A DNA stretch of 64,000 bases, taken from Pseudocitrobacter faecalis (GTDB taxonomy: Bacteria; Pseudomonadota; Gammaproteobacteria; Enterobacterales; Enterobacteriaceae). Positions 31,169-39,481 of this stretch are shown here, piece by piece (position 1 is the stretch's first letter; each line of letters starts with the position of its first letter). The notes beneath the pieces are model-generated. The model searched no databases. It worked only from the letters and a program-made list of their open reading frames with translations, and was not told the origin of the DNA. The stretch is from assembly GCA_003315335.1 (NCBI GenBank), contig QNRL01000008.1, forward strand, positions 1 to 64,000, written 5' to 3'. Position numbers and translations under genes: made by a program.

Positions 31169-32422
31169 ATGCTCGAACAAATGGGCATTGCTGCCAAACA
31201 GGCTTCTTATAAGCTGGCGCAGCTATCGAGCCGTGAAAAGAATCAGGCTCTGGAAAAAATTGCTGATTATCTGGAAACATTTAGCGCAGAGATCCTCGAC
31301 GCTAACCAGCAGGATCTGGCTGATGCGCGTGCTAACGGCCTGAGCGACGCGATGCTCGACAGGCTGGCGCTCACGCCGGCGCGTCTCTCCGCTATCGCCA
31401 GCGATGTGCGCCAGGTTTGCACGCTCGCCGATCCGGTAGGGCAGGTGATTGACGGCGGAGTGCTCGACAGCGGCCTGCGCATCGAACGTCGCCGTGTCCC
31501 GCTCGGTGTGATTGGCGTAATTTATGAAGCGCGCCCGAACGTCACCGTTGACGTCGCCAGCCTGTGCCTGAAAACCGGCAACGCAGCGATTCTGCGCGGC
31601 GGTAAAGAGACGCATCGCACCAACGCCGCCACGGTAAAAGTGATTCAAAAAGCGTTGCAGGAGTGCGGCTTACCGGCGGGTGCCGTTCAGGCGATCGACA
31701 ACCCGGATCGCGCGCTGGTCAGTGAAATGCTGCGCATGGATAAATACATCGATATGCTGATCCCACGCGGCGGTGCAGGGTTGCATAAGCTGTGCCGCGA
31801 ACAGTCGACGATCCCGGTGATCACCGGCGGGATTGGCGTGTGCCATATTTATGTGGATGACACGGCTGAAATTGAACCGGCGCTGAAAATTATCGTCAAC
31901 GCCAAAACCCAGCGCCCGAGCACCTGTAACACGGTGGAAACGCTGCTGGTGAATCAGAATATCGCGGAACGTTTTCTGCCTGCGCTGAGCAAGCGTATGG
32001 CGCAGAGCGGCGTGACGCTGCACGCGGAAGATAACGCCATGGCGTTGTTAAAAGCGGGCCCGGCGCAGGTTGTGGCGGTGAAAGCGGAAGAGTTCGATAA
32101 CGAATTTCTGTCGCTGGATCTTAACGTGAAGGTTGTGGCTAATTTGGACGATGCTATCACGCACATCCGTGAGCATGGCACTCAGCACTCCGACGCCATT
32201 CTCACGCGCACCCTGAGCAATGCCAACCGCTTTGTGAATGAAGTCGATTCTTCGGCAGTCTACGTGAACGCCTCCACGCGCTTCACCGACGGCGGACAGT
32301 TCGGCCTGGGCGCAGAAGTGGCCGTCAGCACGCAAAAACTGCACGCGCGCGGCCCGATGGGACTTGAAGCGCTGACCACCTATAAGTGGATTGGCTTCGG
32401 TGACGATACCATTCGTGCCTAA
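31169..32422 (+). CDS. proA: gamma-glutamyl phosphate reductase
   Basis: The 417-residue enzyme reduces gamma-glutamyl phosphate to glutamate semialdehyde with NADPH. It is an aldehyde-dehydrogenase-fold protein with the catalytic Cys in [12 protein letters not shown]. The signature [24 protein letters not shown] region is near the C-terminus. It starts after TAAGGAG and forms an operon with proB. Confidence 0.97.
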   Translation: MLEQMGIAAKQASYKLAQLSSREKNQALEKIADYLETFSAEILDANQQDLADARANGLSDAMLDRLALTPARLSAIASDVRQVCTLADPVGQVIDGGVLDSGLRIERRRVPLGVIGVIYEARPNVTVDVASLCLKTGNAAILRGGKETHRTNAATVKVIQKALQECGLPAGAVQAIDNPDRALVSEMLRMDKYIDMLIPRGGAGLHKLCREQSTIPVITGGIGVCHIYVDDTAEIEPALKIIVNAKTQRPSTCNTVETLLVNQNIAERFLPALSKRMAQSGVTLHAEDNAMALLKAGPAQVVAVKAEEFDNEFLSLDLNVKVVANLDDAITHIREHGTQHSDAILTRTLSNANRFVNEVDSSAVYVNASTRFTDGGQFGLGAEVAVSTQKLHARGPMGLEALTTYKWIGFGDDTIRA

Positions 32423-32427
32423 TTAAC

Positions 32428-32490
32428 ACCGGGTGATGCAAAAGTAGCCATTTGATTCTCAAGGCCATTGACGCATCGCCCGGTTAGTTT
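32428..32490 (+). terminator. candidate proBA terminator (long hairpin)
   Basis: ACCGGGTGATGC (32428-32439) pairs with GCATCGCCCGGT (32473-32484) with one G-U, then TTAGTTTT follows. The large loop makes it a weaker candidate. Confidence 0.5.
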
Positions 32491-32537
32491 TAACCTTGTC
32501 CACCGTGATTCGCATTCGTGAACACGTCCTTTTCAGG

Positions 32538-32613
32538 GCCGATATAGCTCAGTTGGTAGAGCAGCGCATTCGTAATGCGAAGGTCGTAGGTTCGACTCCT
32601 ATTATCGGCACCA
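32538..32613 (+). tRNA. thrW: tRNA-Thr (anticodon CGT), integration target
   Basis: This 76-base cloverleaf has anticodon CGT at 32571-32573, a GGTTCGACTCC T-arm and an encoded CCA. It follows proA as thrW does in E. coli, where it hosts the CP4-6 element. Here its 3' end is the left attachment site of the satellite. Confidence 0.97.
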
Positions 32614-32615
32614 TT
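32597..32615. other. attL core (3' end of tRNA-Thr)
   Basis: TCCTATTATCGGCACCATT lies at the end of the T-arm and acceptor of thrW. It recurs at 44117 with one base missing. Confidence 0.8.
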
Positions 32616-32630
32616 CTAACGTCTCCCCAA

Positions 32631-32779
32631 GTCTACTAAAGTTCACTGAAACCCCTTATACTCTGCGACTTGAAGCCCCTTTTAGTATTTCTACGTCTAC
32701 TAAAGTTCCCTGAAATCTACGGTCGTTTGGGGGTACTTATGGGGGTATTTGCTGTTCGGTCTAGAGGAGGTACCCCCAA
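32631..32779. repeat. left-end repeats, probable integrase arm sites
   Basis: A 21-base repeat beginning GTCTACTAAAGTTC occurs at 32631-32651 and 32695-32715 with one difference. GGGGGTA occurs twice in direct order (32729 and 32741) and once inverted (within 32769-32777). The inverted copy overlaps the AGGAGG ribosome site of int, which would let the integrase block its own expression. Confidence 0.6.
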
Positions 32780-33994
32780 GTGAAACTAAACGCCCGGCAG
32801 GTGGACACCGCCAAACCTAAAGATAAGCCTTACAAGCTGGCTGATGGTGGTGGTTTGTATCTCCTGATTAAACCTAATGGTGGCAAATACTGGCGGCTCA
32901 AGTATCGTGTAGCCGGCAAAGAGAAGCTGTTAGCGCTGGGTGTGTATCCTGAAGTCACATTGGCCGATGCTCGGGCAAAACGTGAAGAAGCCAAAAGGGG
33001 TATCGCTGGGGGTATCGATCCTATGGAAGCGAAACGGGAAGAGAAGATCGCCCGTGAAACGCAGTTAAACAACACCTTCAAAGATATTGCCCTTGAGTGG
33101 CACAGCAGCAAACTAAAAAAATGGTCTGCTGGGTATGCTTCAGACATCCTTGAGGCTTTCAACAAAGATGTGTTCCCTTACATTGGCAAAAAACCAATAG
33201 CCGATATCAAACCGCTTGAACTGTTGAATGTGCTGCGGCGCATTGAGGGGCGCGGCGCTACAGAAAAGGCCAAAAAAGTTAGGCAGCGCTGCGGGGAGGT
33301 TTTCCGTTACGCAATAGTCACCGGCCGTGCTGAGTATAACCCCGCTCCGGATCTTACCAGCGCCATGCAAGGGCATGAGTCCAATCATTATCCTTTCCTT
33401 ACACCGAAAGAATTGCCTGATTTCTTCAAGGCGTTGTCAGGATATACAGGAAGCGCTTTAGTAGTTTTGGCCGCTCGTCTGCTGATTATCACCGGCTTGC
33501 GTACCGGCGAACTCCGCGGGGCATTTTGGGATGAAATCAATATCAGTAAGGCCGTCTGGGAAATACCAGCATCACGCATGAAAATGCGTCGCCCTCATGT
33601 GGTGCCATTGTCCAGGCAAGCTCTTACGCTTATTGGCCAGCTCCAAGAGCTAACAGGCAATTACCCGCTTATGTTCCCTGGCCGTAACGATCCGCGAAAA
33701 ACAATGAGTGAAGCCAGCATAAACCAAGTCTTTAAGCGGATTGGCTATGACGGAAAAGTCACCGGGCACGGTTTCCGACACACCATGAGTACCATCCTTC
33801 ACGAACAGGGCTACAACACCGCGTGGATAGAAACGCAGCTGGCACACGTCGACAAAAACTCTATTCGAGGAACGTACAACCACGCTCAGTACATAGACGG
33901 CCGGCGTGAAATGCTTCAGTGGTATGCCGACTATATGGAAGCGTTGGAAAACGGCGAAAATGTAGTGCATGGAACATTTGGGAAAAGCGCTTAA
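32780..33994 (+). CDS. int: P4-type tyrosine integrase
   Basis: The 404-residue site-specific recombinase has an N-terminal DUF4102 arm-binding domain (about residues 1-90), a core-binding domain (about 98-185) and a catalytic domain. Catalytic residues are Arg241 (GLRTGEL), His330/Arg333 (HGFRH), His356 (LAHVDKN) and Tyr366 (GTYNHA). The GTG start is preceded by GAGGAGG at nine bases. It lies next to attL, with the tRNA upstream, the usual P4-family position. Confidence 0.95.
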   Translation: MKLNARQVDTAKPKDKPYKLADGGGLYLLIKPNGGKYWRLKYRVAGKEKLLALGVYPEVTLADARAKREEAKRGIAGGIDPMEAKREEKIARETQLNNTFKDIALEWHSSKLKKWSAGYASDILEAFNKDVFPYIGKKPIADIKPLELLNVLRRIEGRGATEKAKKVRQRCGEVFRYAIVTGRAEYNPAPDLTSAMQGHESNHYPFLTPKELPDFFKALSGYTGSALVVLAARLLIITGLRTGELRGAFWDEINISKAVWEIPASRMKMRRPHVVPLSRQALTLIGQLQELTGNYPLMFPGRNDPRKTMSEASINQVFKRIGYDGKVTGHGFRHTMSTILHEQGYNTAWIETQLAHVDKNSIRGTYNHAQYIDGRREMLQWYADYMEALENGENVVHGTFGKSA

Positions 33995-34062
33995 CTGTAT
34001 GTATAGACAGTGCTAATTGACAGTAGTAGACTTTGGTAGACTATCGTTAGCAGGAAGCAATT

Positions 34063-34659
34063 ATGCGAGAAAATATACTCAACATGCCCCATCACCTCCG
34101 TCGGCAACGTGTAGTTACTGCTGAGCAGGCTGCGATGGCTATGGCTGGTGTGTACAGTTGTTCTCGTTTCGATGAGTTGAAAGATAAATGCGTTCCAGAG
34201 ATCTACAATATAGCTTCCAGCTACTTGAGGATAATTTTCAGTGCTGTAAACGCAGGAGAACTTCACCCCAAAATAAAATGGTCTAACTCGCCTGGTGGAG
34301 ATATCACTGGCGCTGATTTTTATTCCAATGATATTTGGCCTTGGGCTATAAAAGAAATAACAGCAACAGATAGTTGGTTTGGATGTGAGCAAGATAGTTC
34401 TTGCGAAGAACACCAACCTTTACCGAGCGGGTGGGGCGAGTTCGCTGGTAAAGATACAGCGTTAAAACTGATCGCTGGCATGGCGATTGCGCTTGAAAAA
34501 GCGGGTGGAAAATATGTTCGCGGTAAGAAATTGAACAAATCCGAAGTTGCCAGAAGTGCCTCAAGAATCATATTGGAGCATGGCGATGGCATCGATGTGA
34601 CTGATAAGGCACTGACTATGCTAATTGATGAAGCCCTGAATACATACGCTTCCAAATAG
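34063..34659 (+). CDS. hypothetical satellite protein
   Basis: This 198-residue protein is not assigned to a family I can name with confidence. The C-terminal half, with TALKLIAGMAIALEKAGGKY, NKSEVARSASRIILEHG and VTDKALTMLIDEAL, resembles a short helical module common to proteins beside integrases in enterobacterial islands, where it may bind DNA. The start follows AGGAAG. It sits between int and alpA on the same strand. Confidence 0.75.
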   Translation: MRENILNMPHHLRRQRVVTAEQAAMAMAGVYSCSRFDELKDKCVPEIYNIASSYLRIIFSAVNAGELHPKIKWSNSPGGDITGADFYSNDIWPWAIKEITATDSWFGCEQDSSCEEHQPLPSGWGEFAGKDTALKLIAGMAIALEKAGGKYVRGKKLNKSEVARSASRIILEHGDGIDVTDKALTMLIDEALNTYASK

Positions 34660-34787
34660 CTCGTAAGGATTTCCAAAAAGACGATCTACAGGTTCTAAAA
34701 CCTCAGGCCGTACTTCTATTTCATTGGTAGAGCTACTTCCAACTGATTTAACGTGACTTCCACAACTACCCTTATCTTTTTGCTGAA

Positions 34788-34826
34788 ATATACCTCGTTG
34801 ACCACATTAGACTTCGAGAGGTATAT
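34788..34826. promoter_or_regulatory. inverted repeat overlapping the alpA ribosome site
   Basis: ATATACCTC (34788-34796) and GAGGTATAT (34818-34826) are perfect inverted arms separated by 21 bases. The right arm contains the ribosome site and ends at the alpA ATG. This fits an autoregulatory operator or an mRNA hairpin hiding the start. Confidence 0.55.
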
Positions 34827-35024
34827 ATGTCCCAATCCCTTATCCGCTTGCCTGAAGTTCAACGCAGAACTGGCTATAGCAAGGCTTGGATCTATCGACT
34901 CATGGCTGAGCAACGTTTCCCCTCATCCATAAAGATTGGTTCTCGTGCAATTGCTTTCATTGAAAGCGAAATTGATGAATGGATTAGCGAGCGTATTGAA
35001 TCGTCGCGTAACCAAACGGACTGA
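34827..35024 (+). CDS. alpA: AlpA-family transcriptional regulator
   Basis: The 65-residue protein is an almost complete AlpA/excisionase-type winged helix-turn-helix (RLPEVQRRTGYSKAWIYRLM, then FPSSIKIGSRAIAF and IDEWI). AlpA proteins in P4-like elements and Gram-negative PICIs activate or repress excision and early genes. It starts directly after an inverted repeat. Confidence 0.9.
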   Translation: MSQSLIRLPEVQRRTGYSKAWIYRLMAEQRFPSSIKIGSRAIAFIESEIDEWISERIESSRNQTD

Positions 35025-35050
35025 GATTTCGAGTGCTCAGACTCTTAATT

Positions 35051-35078
35051 TGCGAGAGTTTGCACCTAAGATCTCGCA
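35051..35078. promoter_or_regulatory. hairpin upstream of the Ash/Icd region
   Basis: TGCGAGA (35051-35057) and TCTCGCA (35072-35078) form a seven-pair stem with a 14-base loop. P4 uses small structured immunity RNAs in this part of its genome, so this could be an RNA element or an operator. Confidence 0.35.
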
Positions 35079-35128
35079 GAATATGTTCGTCGCGACAGCT
35101 CACTAAACAATTCAAAAAGGTTAATGCC

Positions 35129-35460
35129 ATGAAGAACAATTATGCCCGTCTGGGGCAGGGCTTCGCTCACCCTAAAAACTCCTTGCCTTGTTATTCAACT
35201 GGAGGGTATGCTCTAAAAGCACCAGCAAAATCTGGTGTCGGGATTGGCGTCCTGCATTTGCATACGGCGACACAGACGCGCCGAGCGTCTTTTTTATTGT
35301 CGCAGCACAACCACACCCAAATTATGGTGGGCTGTGTGGGGGCTTCTCACGAAGCGCCGGTTTCCGTATGCGCCGGTTACGCCAACCCTGCACAGTTCAC
35401 CACCAGTGAAATTGGCGTTTCCGGTGGTGAAGTAATTTCATCGCATACGGAGGCTGCCAC
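35129..35460 (+). CDS. Ash-family-like coding segment (frame open into the recombinase)
   Basis: From the ATG at 35129 (after AAAAAGG) the frame reads MKNNYARLGQGF, then KSGVGIGVLHLH and FTTSEIGVSGGEV, which resemble the Ash protein family of P4-like satellites. There is no stop in this frame until 36574, so the frame continues beneath the Icd-like gene and in phase into the recombinase. I give only the recognisable part as the extent. Other frames across 35188-35435 are also open, so which is translated is uncertain. Confidence 0.4.
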
Positions 35461-35706
35461 ATGGCTACTACCCCAACCCAAAAACTGCCCCAATTTACCT
35501 GGCTTTTCCTCGGTACGCCAAAAGGCCAGACGTGTACTCCCGTTGTTATCCGCATCATTGCCGACAGTGAGCAAGAAGCCCGCCAGTGGTATTCCCGCTG
35601 GGATCTTATTTTTGCCGCCAAAATTCGCTCTGAATGTTCGCTTTATCAGTACAGTAGCGGCGCGTTTGAACTGGATGTTGCGAAAATGGGAGGTAGCCAT
35701 GTTTAA
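35461..35706 (+). CDS. Icd-like host cell division inhibitor
   Basis: The 81-residue protein starts MATTPTQKLPQFTWLFLGTP and has VVIRIIADSEQEARQW, the pattern of proteins annotated as Icd-like in P4-type elements. The name comes from a phage-encoded inhibitor of cell division; activity of this family is mostly inferred. It is encoded in a different frame from the Ash-like segment that runs through the same DNA. Its last 8 bases overlap the recombinase start. Confidence 0.65.
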   Translation: MATTPTQKLPQFTWLFLGTPKGQTCTPVVIRIIADSEQEARQWYSRWDLIFAAKIRSECSLYQYSSGAFELDVAKMGGSHV

Positions 35707-36574
35707 CCTCCAGACCCTGACAGCTAAAGCCCGCGAGCTGCGCGGCAACGTGTTAAAAGCCTCTACCACGAAAGGCACCCGCACCATGACCCCCGTTTAC
35801 GAACGGGAAGAGCAGCGCAAACTGCGCGAACGCATTCAGCAGACCCAGCCGGACTGGGTTTTACTCTGGTGGGATATTGCGACCGTTACCGGCTGGCGTA
35901 CCAGCGACGTGTGCAACTTCCGTTATTCCTGCATCAACTGGGAAACCGGCATTGCAACAATCATCGTAGCGAAGCAGACCAAAGCAGCGGAAGCCAGAGC
36001 GACCCGGAAGGGGATCGAGATTGTTCGCCAGCAGCGTAAGGACGCTGCCAGGCTTGCTGGCGATCACATTGCCTATATGCACTGGGATAGCGTGAGCTGC
36101 GACGAACTGGCCGCCGGCATGACGGAAGAAGAACAGGCGATCGTGTTTGAGCTGGTGGCAAAGGCTGAGGTTAAGCACGATACCAAACAGCTGCCGCCGG
36201 GTATCGTCAAACGACTGCGTGAACGCATGGAACGCAATCTTATCGGCGACAACCTGGTATTTTCCCGCAGCCAGATTGAAAGTAACCGTTGCCAGTCTCT
36301 GGAAGGTAGCGTGAGCCGCCAGACAATCTGGAAGAAACTGCACAACGTAATGCTGTGGTTTACCCGCGTTGTAAACACGCGTCTGCGCCTGAGCGCCTAT
36401 TCCAGCCGCAAAATTGCCGCCTTTAATCTCATGTCCGCCGGCGGCGAACAGGGATTGCTGGTCGCCTCTGAAATGCTCGGGCACAGTAACCCGGCAATCA
36501 CCCGAACTTATCTCCAGCTGGGGAGCAAGGCCGCGGCTATCCAGACACGCCTCGCTATGGAGGTGAACGCATGA
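35699..36574 (+). CDS. catalytic-domain-only tyrosine recombinase
   Basis: This 291-residue protein has tyrosine-recombinase residues Arg67 (TGWRTSD), Arg237, His262 (LGHSNP) and Tyr271 (ITRTYL). The first position of the HxxR box is Tyr234 (YSSR) rather than His. The catalytic part begins about 45 residues from the start, so the normal core-binding domain is missing. A large insert (about residues 120-200) separates the motifs. GGAGGTA precedes the ATG. It is the second recombinase of the element and may resolve, invert or regulate. Confidence 0.8.
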   Translation: MFNLQTLTAKARELRGNVLKASTTKGTRTMTPVYEREEQRKLRERIQQTQPDWVLLWWDIATVTGWRTSDVCNFRYSCINWETGIATIIVAKQTKAAEARATRKGIEIVRQQRKDAARLAGDHIAYMHWDSVSCDELAAGMTEEEQAIVFELVAKAEVKHDTKQLPPGIVKRLRERMERNLIGDNLVFSRSQIESNRCQSLEGSVSRQTIWKKLHNVMLWFTRVVNTRLRLSAYSSRKIAAFNLMSAGGEQGLLVASEMLGHSNPAITRTYLQLGSKAAAIQTRLAMEVNA

Positions 36575-36786
36575 AAAAGCCAACTCAAAACGAATCCATT
36601 GCCATGCTGACGACCAGCGCAGGCCAGGCGCTGGAATACAGCCGTCAGGCGCTTGCCGTTCTCGATATGTGGATAGATACACTGGCGCCAGATGATGAAA
36701 TGGAAAGCTTTCGTGTCGCGGCGGTTCACAGCCTGGTCAGTCAGGCATCGGAATATCTGGTGAAAGTCAGGGAGGTAAGGCCATGA
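36571..36786 (+). CDS. small hypothetical satellite protein
   Basis: This 71-residue, mostly helical acidic protein (MLTTSAGQALEYSRQ, IDTLAPDDEMESFR) is not recognised. It overlaps the recombinase stop by ATGA and the next gene by ATGA. This indicates translational coupling in one operon leading to the replication helicase. Confidence 0.7.
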   Translation: MKKPTQNESIAMLTTSAGQALEYSRQALAVLDMWIDTLAPDDEMESFRVAAVHSLVSQASEYLVKVREVRP

Positions 36787-36986
36787 CCGCTATTTATAAT
36801 CTGGTGCGCTGTAGCGATGGCAAAACCGTATTCAGTTTCCCGGCCAGCGGTCGCTATCTGGTGGACACGTCGAACGGGTTACAGTCGATGCGCCCTCTTA
36901 TGGAAGACGAGATCCTTTTCACGGTGGAGAGTGCCGCGCGCTTTCTGAAGAAGATTGGTTATCAGGTAATCCCGCCAGAGGCATGA
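36783..36986 (+). CDS. small hypothetical satellite protein
   Basis: This 67-residue protein is not recognised. It has a beta-rich start (IYNLVRCSDGKTVFSFPASGR) and a basic-amphipathic end (SAARFLKKIGYQVIPPEA). It is coupled to the preceding gene by ATGA overlap with GGAGG upstream, and followed 9 bases later by the DUF4222 gene. Confidence 0.7.
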   Translation: MTAIYNLVRCSDGKTVFSFPASGRYLVDTSNGLQSMRPLMEDEILFTVESAARFLKKIGYQVIPPEA

Positions 36987-36995
36987 GGTAAAAAT

Positions 36996-37310
36996 ATGAC
37001 CATTAAAAATTCCGGCTTAACTGCTGGTGGCCGCGCTCACCCTGAAATCAGGCCGGGCGATAAATGGAAGGACAGCCGCGGCAACCTGGTAATTATCGAA
37101 AGTTACCGATTCGACAGAGTGACATATTGCCGCGAAGGGTACAGCTCACCGTGTTTTTGCACGCCAGAAAGACTGGTGCGGGAATTTGAATTTGTTTCTT
37201 CCGCGCCGGGCACCGGTGGAACAGATATCGATCGAATTATGCGGGTGCAGGGCATCGAACGAATTCGGGTTATGCGGGAAATCATCAGGGAGCGAGGGAA
37301 CAGAAAATGA
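36996..37310 (+). CDS. DUF4222-like protein
   Basis: The central part of this 104-residue protein (DKWKDSRGNLVIIESYRFDRVTYCREGY, then CTPERLVREFEFV) matches the short DUF4222 domain often found in lambdoid and satellite phage early regions. The C-terminal IDRIMRVQGIERIRVMREII is a basic helix. Function is unknown. It overlaps the helicase gene by 4 bases. Confidence 0.7.
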   Translation: MTIKNSGLTAGGRAHPEIRPGDKWKDSRGNLVIIESYRFDRVTYCREGYSSPCFCTPERLVREFEFVSSAPGTGGTDIDRIMRVQGIERIRVMREIIRERGNRK

Positions 37311-39070
37311 AGAATGCACCAAACCTTAAAAAGCAGCCGGCGGATCTCATGGAGGAGTCAATTATCTTTGCCGGCGCTGATGCCTGGACGTTCGCCAAAG
37401 CATGGCAGGAAATGAACCCGATTGGTGACACCGTGCCGCCGGTCGTGCTGGATAAAAAGCAGCTGGCGGAGCTGGAGAATATCCGGATTGTGGATGATGG
37501 CCGGTTCTACGCCCGGGTTTGCCGTGGCGGGCATCTGACCGAACGGCAGATAACCATTCTCGCTACAAAGCTGGCGGTGGCCGGCGTGGAGCGCGCGCAA
37601 TTCTACTCTGAAGGTTATCAGCTTCTGGAGGACTGGACGCCACAGCTGCCGCGCCTCAAAGCCGATGCGGAAGCCGGCAAAAGCATGGTGATCGGCAAAC
37701 CGCTGACGGATGTAAACCTCCGCGACCTGGCTGATAACGAAAAGGCGCTCATACTGGCCGCGCGTTACACCGGCATTGCGATCAATGAAAACAGCGAAGG
37801 CGTGTACGTCTACCGCGCCGGCATCTGGGAGAAAACGTCTCTGCTTGAGCTGAGCCGCGAAATGGTGGCTATCTACAACGAGAACAAAACCAACTTCAGC
37901 AAGCGCGCGATCAACAACGTTATCGACGCCCTGAAAATCGTTATCCCGGTAATGGGGGAGCCGCGGCGCAGCCTGATCCCCTTTGCAAACGGCGTCTACG
38001 ATATGGAAACCGGCATTTTCTCCGAACACAGCCAGGATAACTGGCTGACCAACCATAACGGCGTGACCTATACACCGGCGGTACCGGGCGAAAACCTCCG
38101 CGACCACGCGCCGAACTTCCATAAGTGGCTAAGTTACGCATCAGATAGAGACGCAATTAAGATGCAGCGCATCGCCGCAGCGCTCTTTATGGTGCTGGCG
38201 AACCGGTACGACTGGCAGCTGTTCCTCGAGATAACAGGGGAGGGCGGCAGCGGAAAAAGCGTCTTTACCCATATCGCTACGATGCTGGCCGGCGCGCATA
38301 ACACCGCCAGCGGGAATATGGCGGCGCTCGACAGCGCGCGCGGGCGTGCGCAGTTCGTCGGAAAGAGCATGATAACCCTTCCTGACCAGCCCAAATATTC
38401 AGGGGAGGGTACCGGGATAAAAGCGATAACCGGCGGGGATGCCGTGGAGATAGACCCGAAGCACGAGCACCAGTACACCGCTGTGTTGCGGGCGGTGGTT
38501 GTGGCCACTAACAACACGCCGATGATTTTCACCGAACGTGCCGGTGGCGTTTCCCGGCGTCGCGTAATTTTCCAGTTTAACCGGCGCGTCAGTGAGGAGG
38601 ATAAGGATCCCGAACTGGCAGAAAAGATATCCGCTGAAATTCCTGTGGTAGTTCGTCGGCTGCTGGCGAACTTTGCGAACCCGGAAAAGGCGCGTGCGCT
38701 GCTGCTGGAGCAACGAAACAGCGAAGAAGCACTGGAGGTGAAACAGAAAACAGATCCGCTGTATGCCTTTTGCGCTCACCTTGAGCGGCTGGCTGACTGT
38801 GCGGGAATGATGGTAGGAAACCGCAATCCGCCTCACTATCCGCGTATTTATCTCTATCACGCTTATCTGGCATTTCTGGAGGCAAATGGATTCGATAAGC
38901 CGCTGACGCTGAATAAATTTGCCGAGGGGATGGAAAGCGCCATGCGGGAGTTTAATCATGAATATCGTAAGGAGAGGAAGAATCGGGGCATGGTGACTAA
39001 CGTTGAGCTTTCGGAAAGCGCGGAGGACTGGCTGCCGCAGGCGCACCCATTAGCTGAGAAAAAGGAATGA
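37307..39070 (+). CDS. P4-alpha-like replication helicase (D5/SF3 family)
   Basis: The 587-residue protein is the C-terminal type of phage/plasmid primase of the P4 family. A D5_N region (about residues 160-270) precedes an SF3 helicase with Walker A GEGGSGKS at 311-318, Walker B-like MITLPDQP, sensor VVVATNNTP (397-405) and arginines GGVSRRRV. P4 alpha is longer because of an N-terminal zinc-binding primase; I see no zinc finger here, so priming may be done by the host. The iteron cluster directly downstream is its likely origin. Confidence 0.88.
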   Translation: MKNAPNLKKQPADLMEESIIFAGADAWTFAKAWQEMNPIGDTVPPVVLDKKQLAELENIRIVDDGRFYARVCRGGHLTERQITILATKLAVAGVERAQFYSEGYQLLEDWTPQLPRLKADAEAGKSMVIGKPLTDVNLRDLADNEKALILAARYTGIAINENSEGVYVYRAGIWEKTSLLELSREMVAIYNENKTNFSKRAINNVIDALKIVIPVMGEPRRSLIPFANGVYDMETGIFSEHSQDNWLTNHNGVTYTPAVPGENLRDHAPNFHKWLSYASDRDAIKMQRIAAALFMVLANRYDWQLFLEITGEGGSGKSVFTHIATMLAGAHNTASGNMAALDSARGRAQFVGKSMITLPDQPKYSGEGTGIKAITGGDAVEIDPKHEHQYTAVLRAVVVATNNTPMIFTERAGGVSRRRVIFQFNRRVSEEDKDPELAEKISAEIPVVVRRLLANFANPEKARALLLEQRNSEEALEVKQKTDPLYAFCAHLERLADCAGMMVGNRNPPHYPRIYLYHAYLAFLEANGFDKPLTLNKFAEGMESAMREFNHEYRKERKNRGMVTNVELSESAEDWLPQAHPLAEKKE

Positions 39071-39093
39071 ATGTTTAACTAAATATGGGGAAA

Positions 39094-39337
39094 GGTATAC
39101 ACGGTATACACCATTCCAATAAAAGTTATTTAAATCAATAATATATTCTGTGTATACCTTGTTGTAGGGTATACACAGGGTATACACGGTCTACACAATT
39201 ACGTTTCATAATGATTAGTTAATAAGCAAAAACGTGTATACCGTGCATACCTGAAATGGCAAAGTGTAGGCTGGTGTACACGGTTCAATTGTATGTTTTA
39301 TATGAGTTTTATCGTTTTTATGTAGACCGTGTATACC
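39094..39337. repeat. iteron cluster, candidate replication origin of the satellite
   Basis: The nine-base unit GGTATACAC (or its complement GTGTATACC) occurs exactly at 39094, 39103, 39150, 39168, 39179, 39234 and 39329. One- or two-mismatch copies are at 39188, 39243, 39273 and 39320. Several copies sit in tandem nine bases apart. The surrounding DNA is AT-rich. The cluster directly follows the helicase gene, as expected for an origin bound by the helicase protein. Confidence 0.75.
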
Positions 39338-39481
39338 TTGAAGGCGATTTCTTTAAAACGCATCCACTCTTTTTGCGTTGTGCCCCCCGGCAATTTCATT
39401 AACATCGTTTCGTAAATCGCAATTGATAGTTTGATTGTTGCGATTAGTGAAATTTTAACGGTCGTTATAACAGGGGGCATC

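Noticed and set aside
35188..35409. Alternative 73-codon frame as the true Ash protein
   Set aside because: It has some similar fragments (FFIVAAQPHPNYGGLCGG), but SEIGVSGGEV lies in the 35129 frame. Kept as uncertainty in that entry rather than a second gene.
39094..39337. CRISPR array
   Set aside because: Repeats are 9 bases, occur in both orientations and have irregular spacing without spacers of constant length. No cas genes are nearby.
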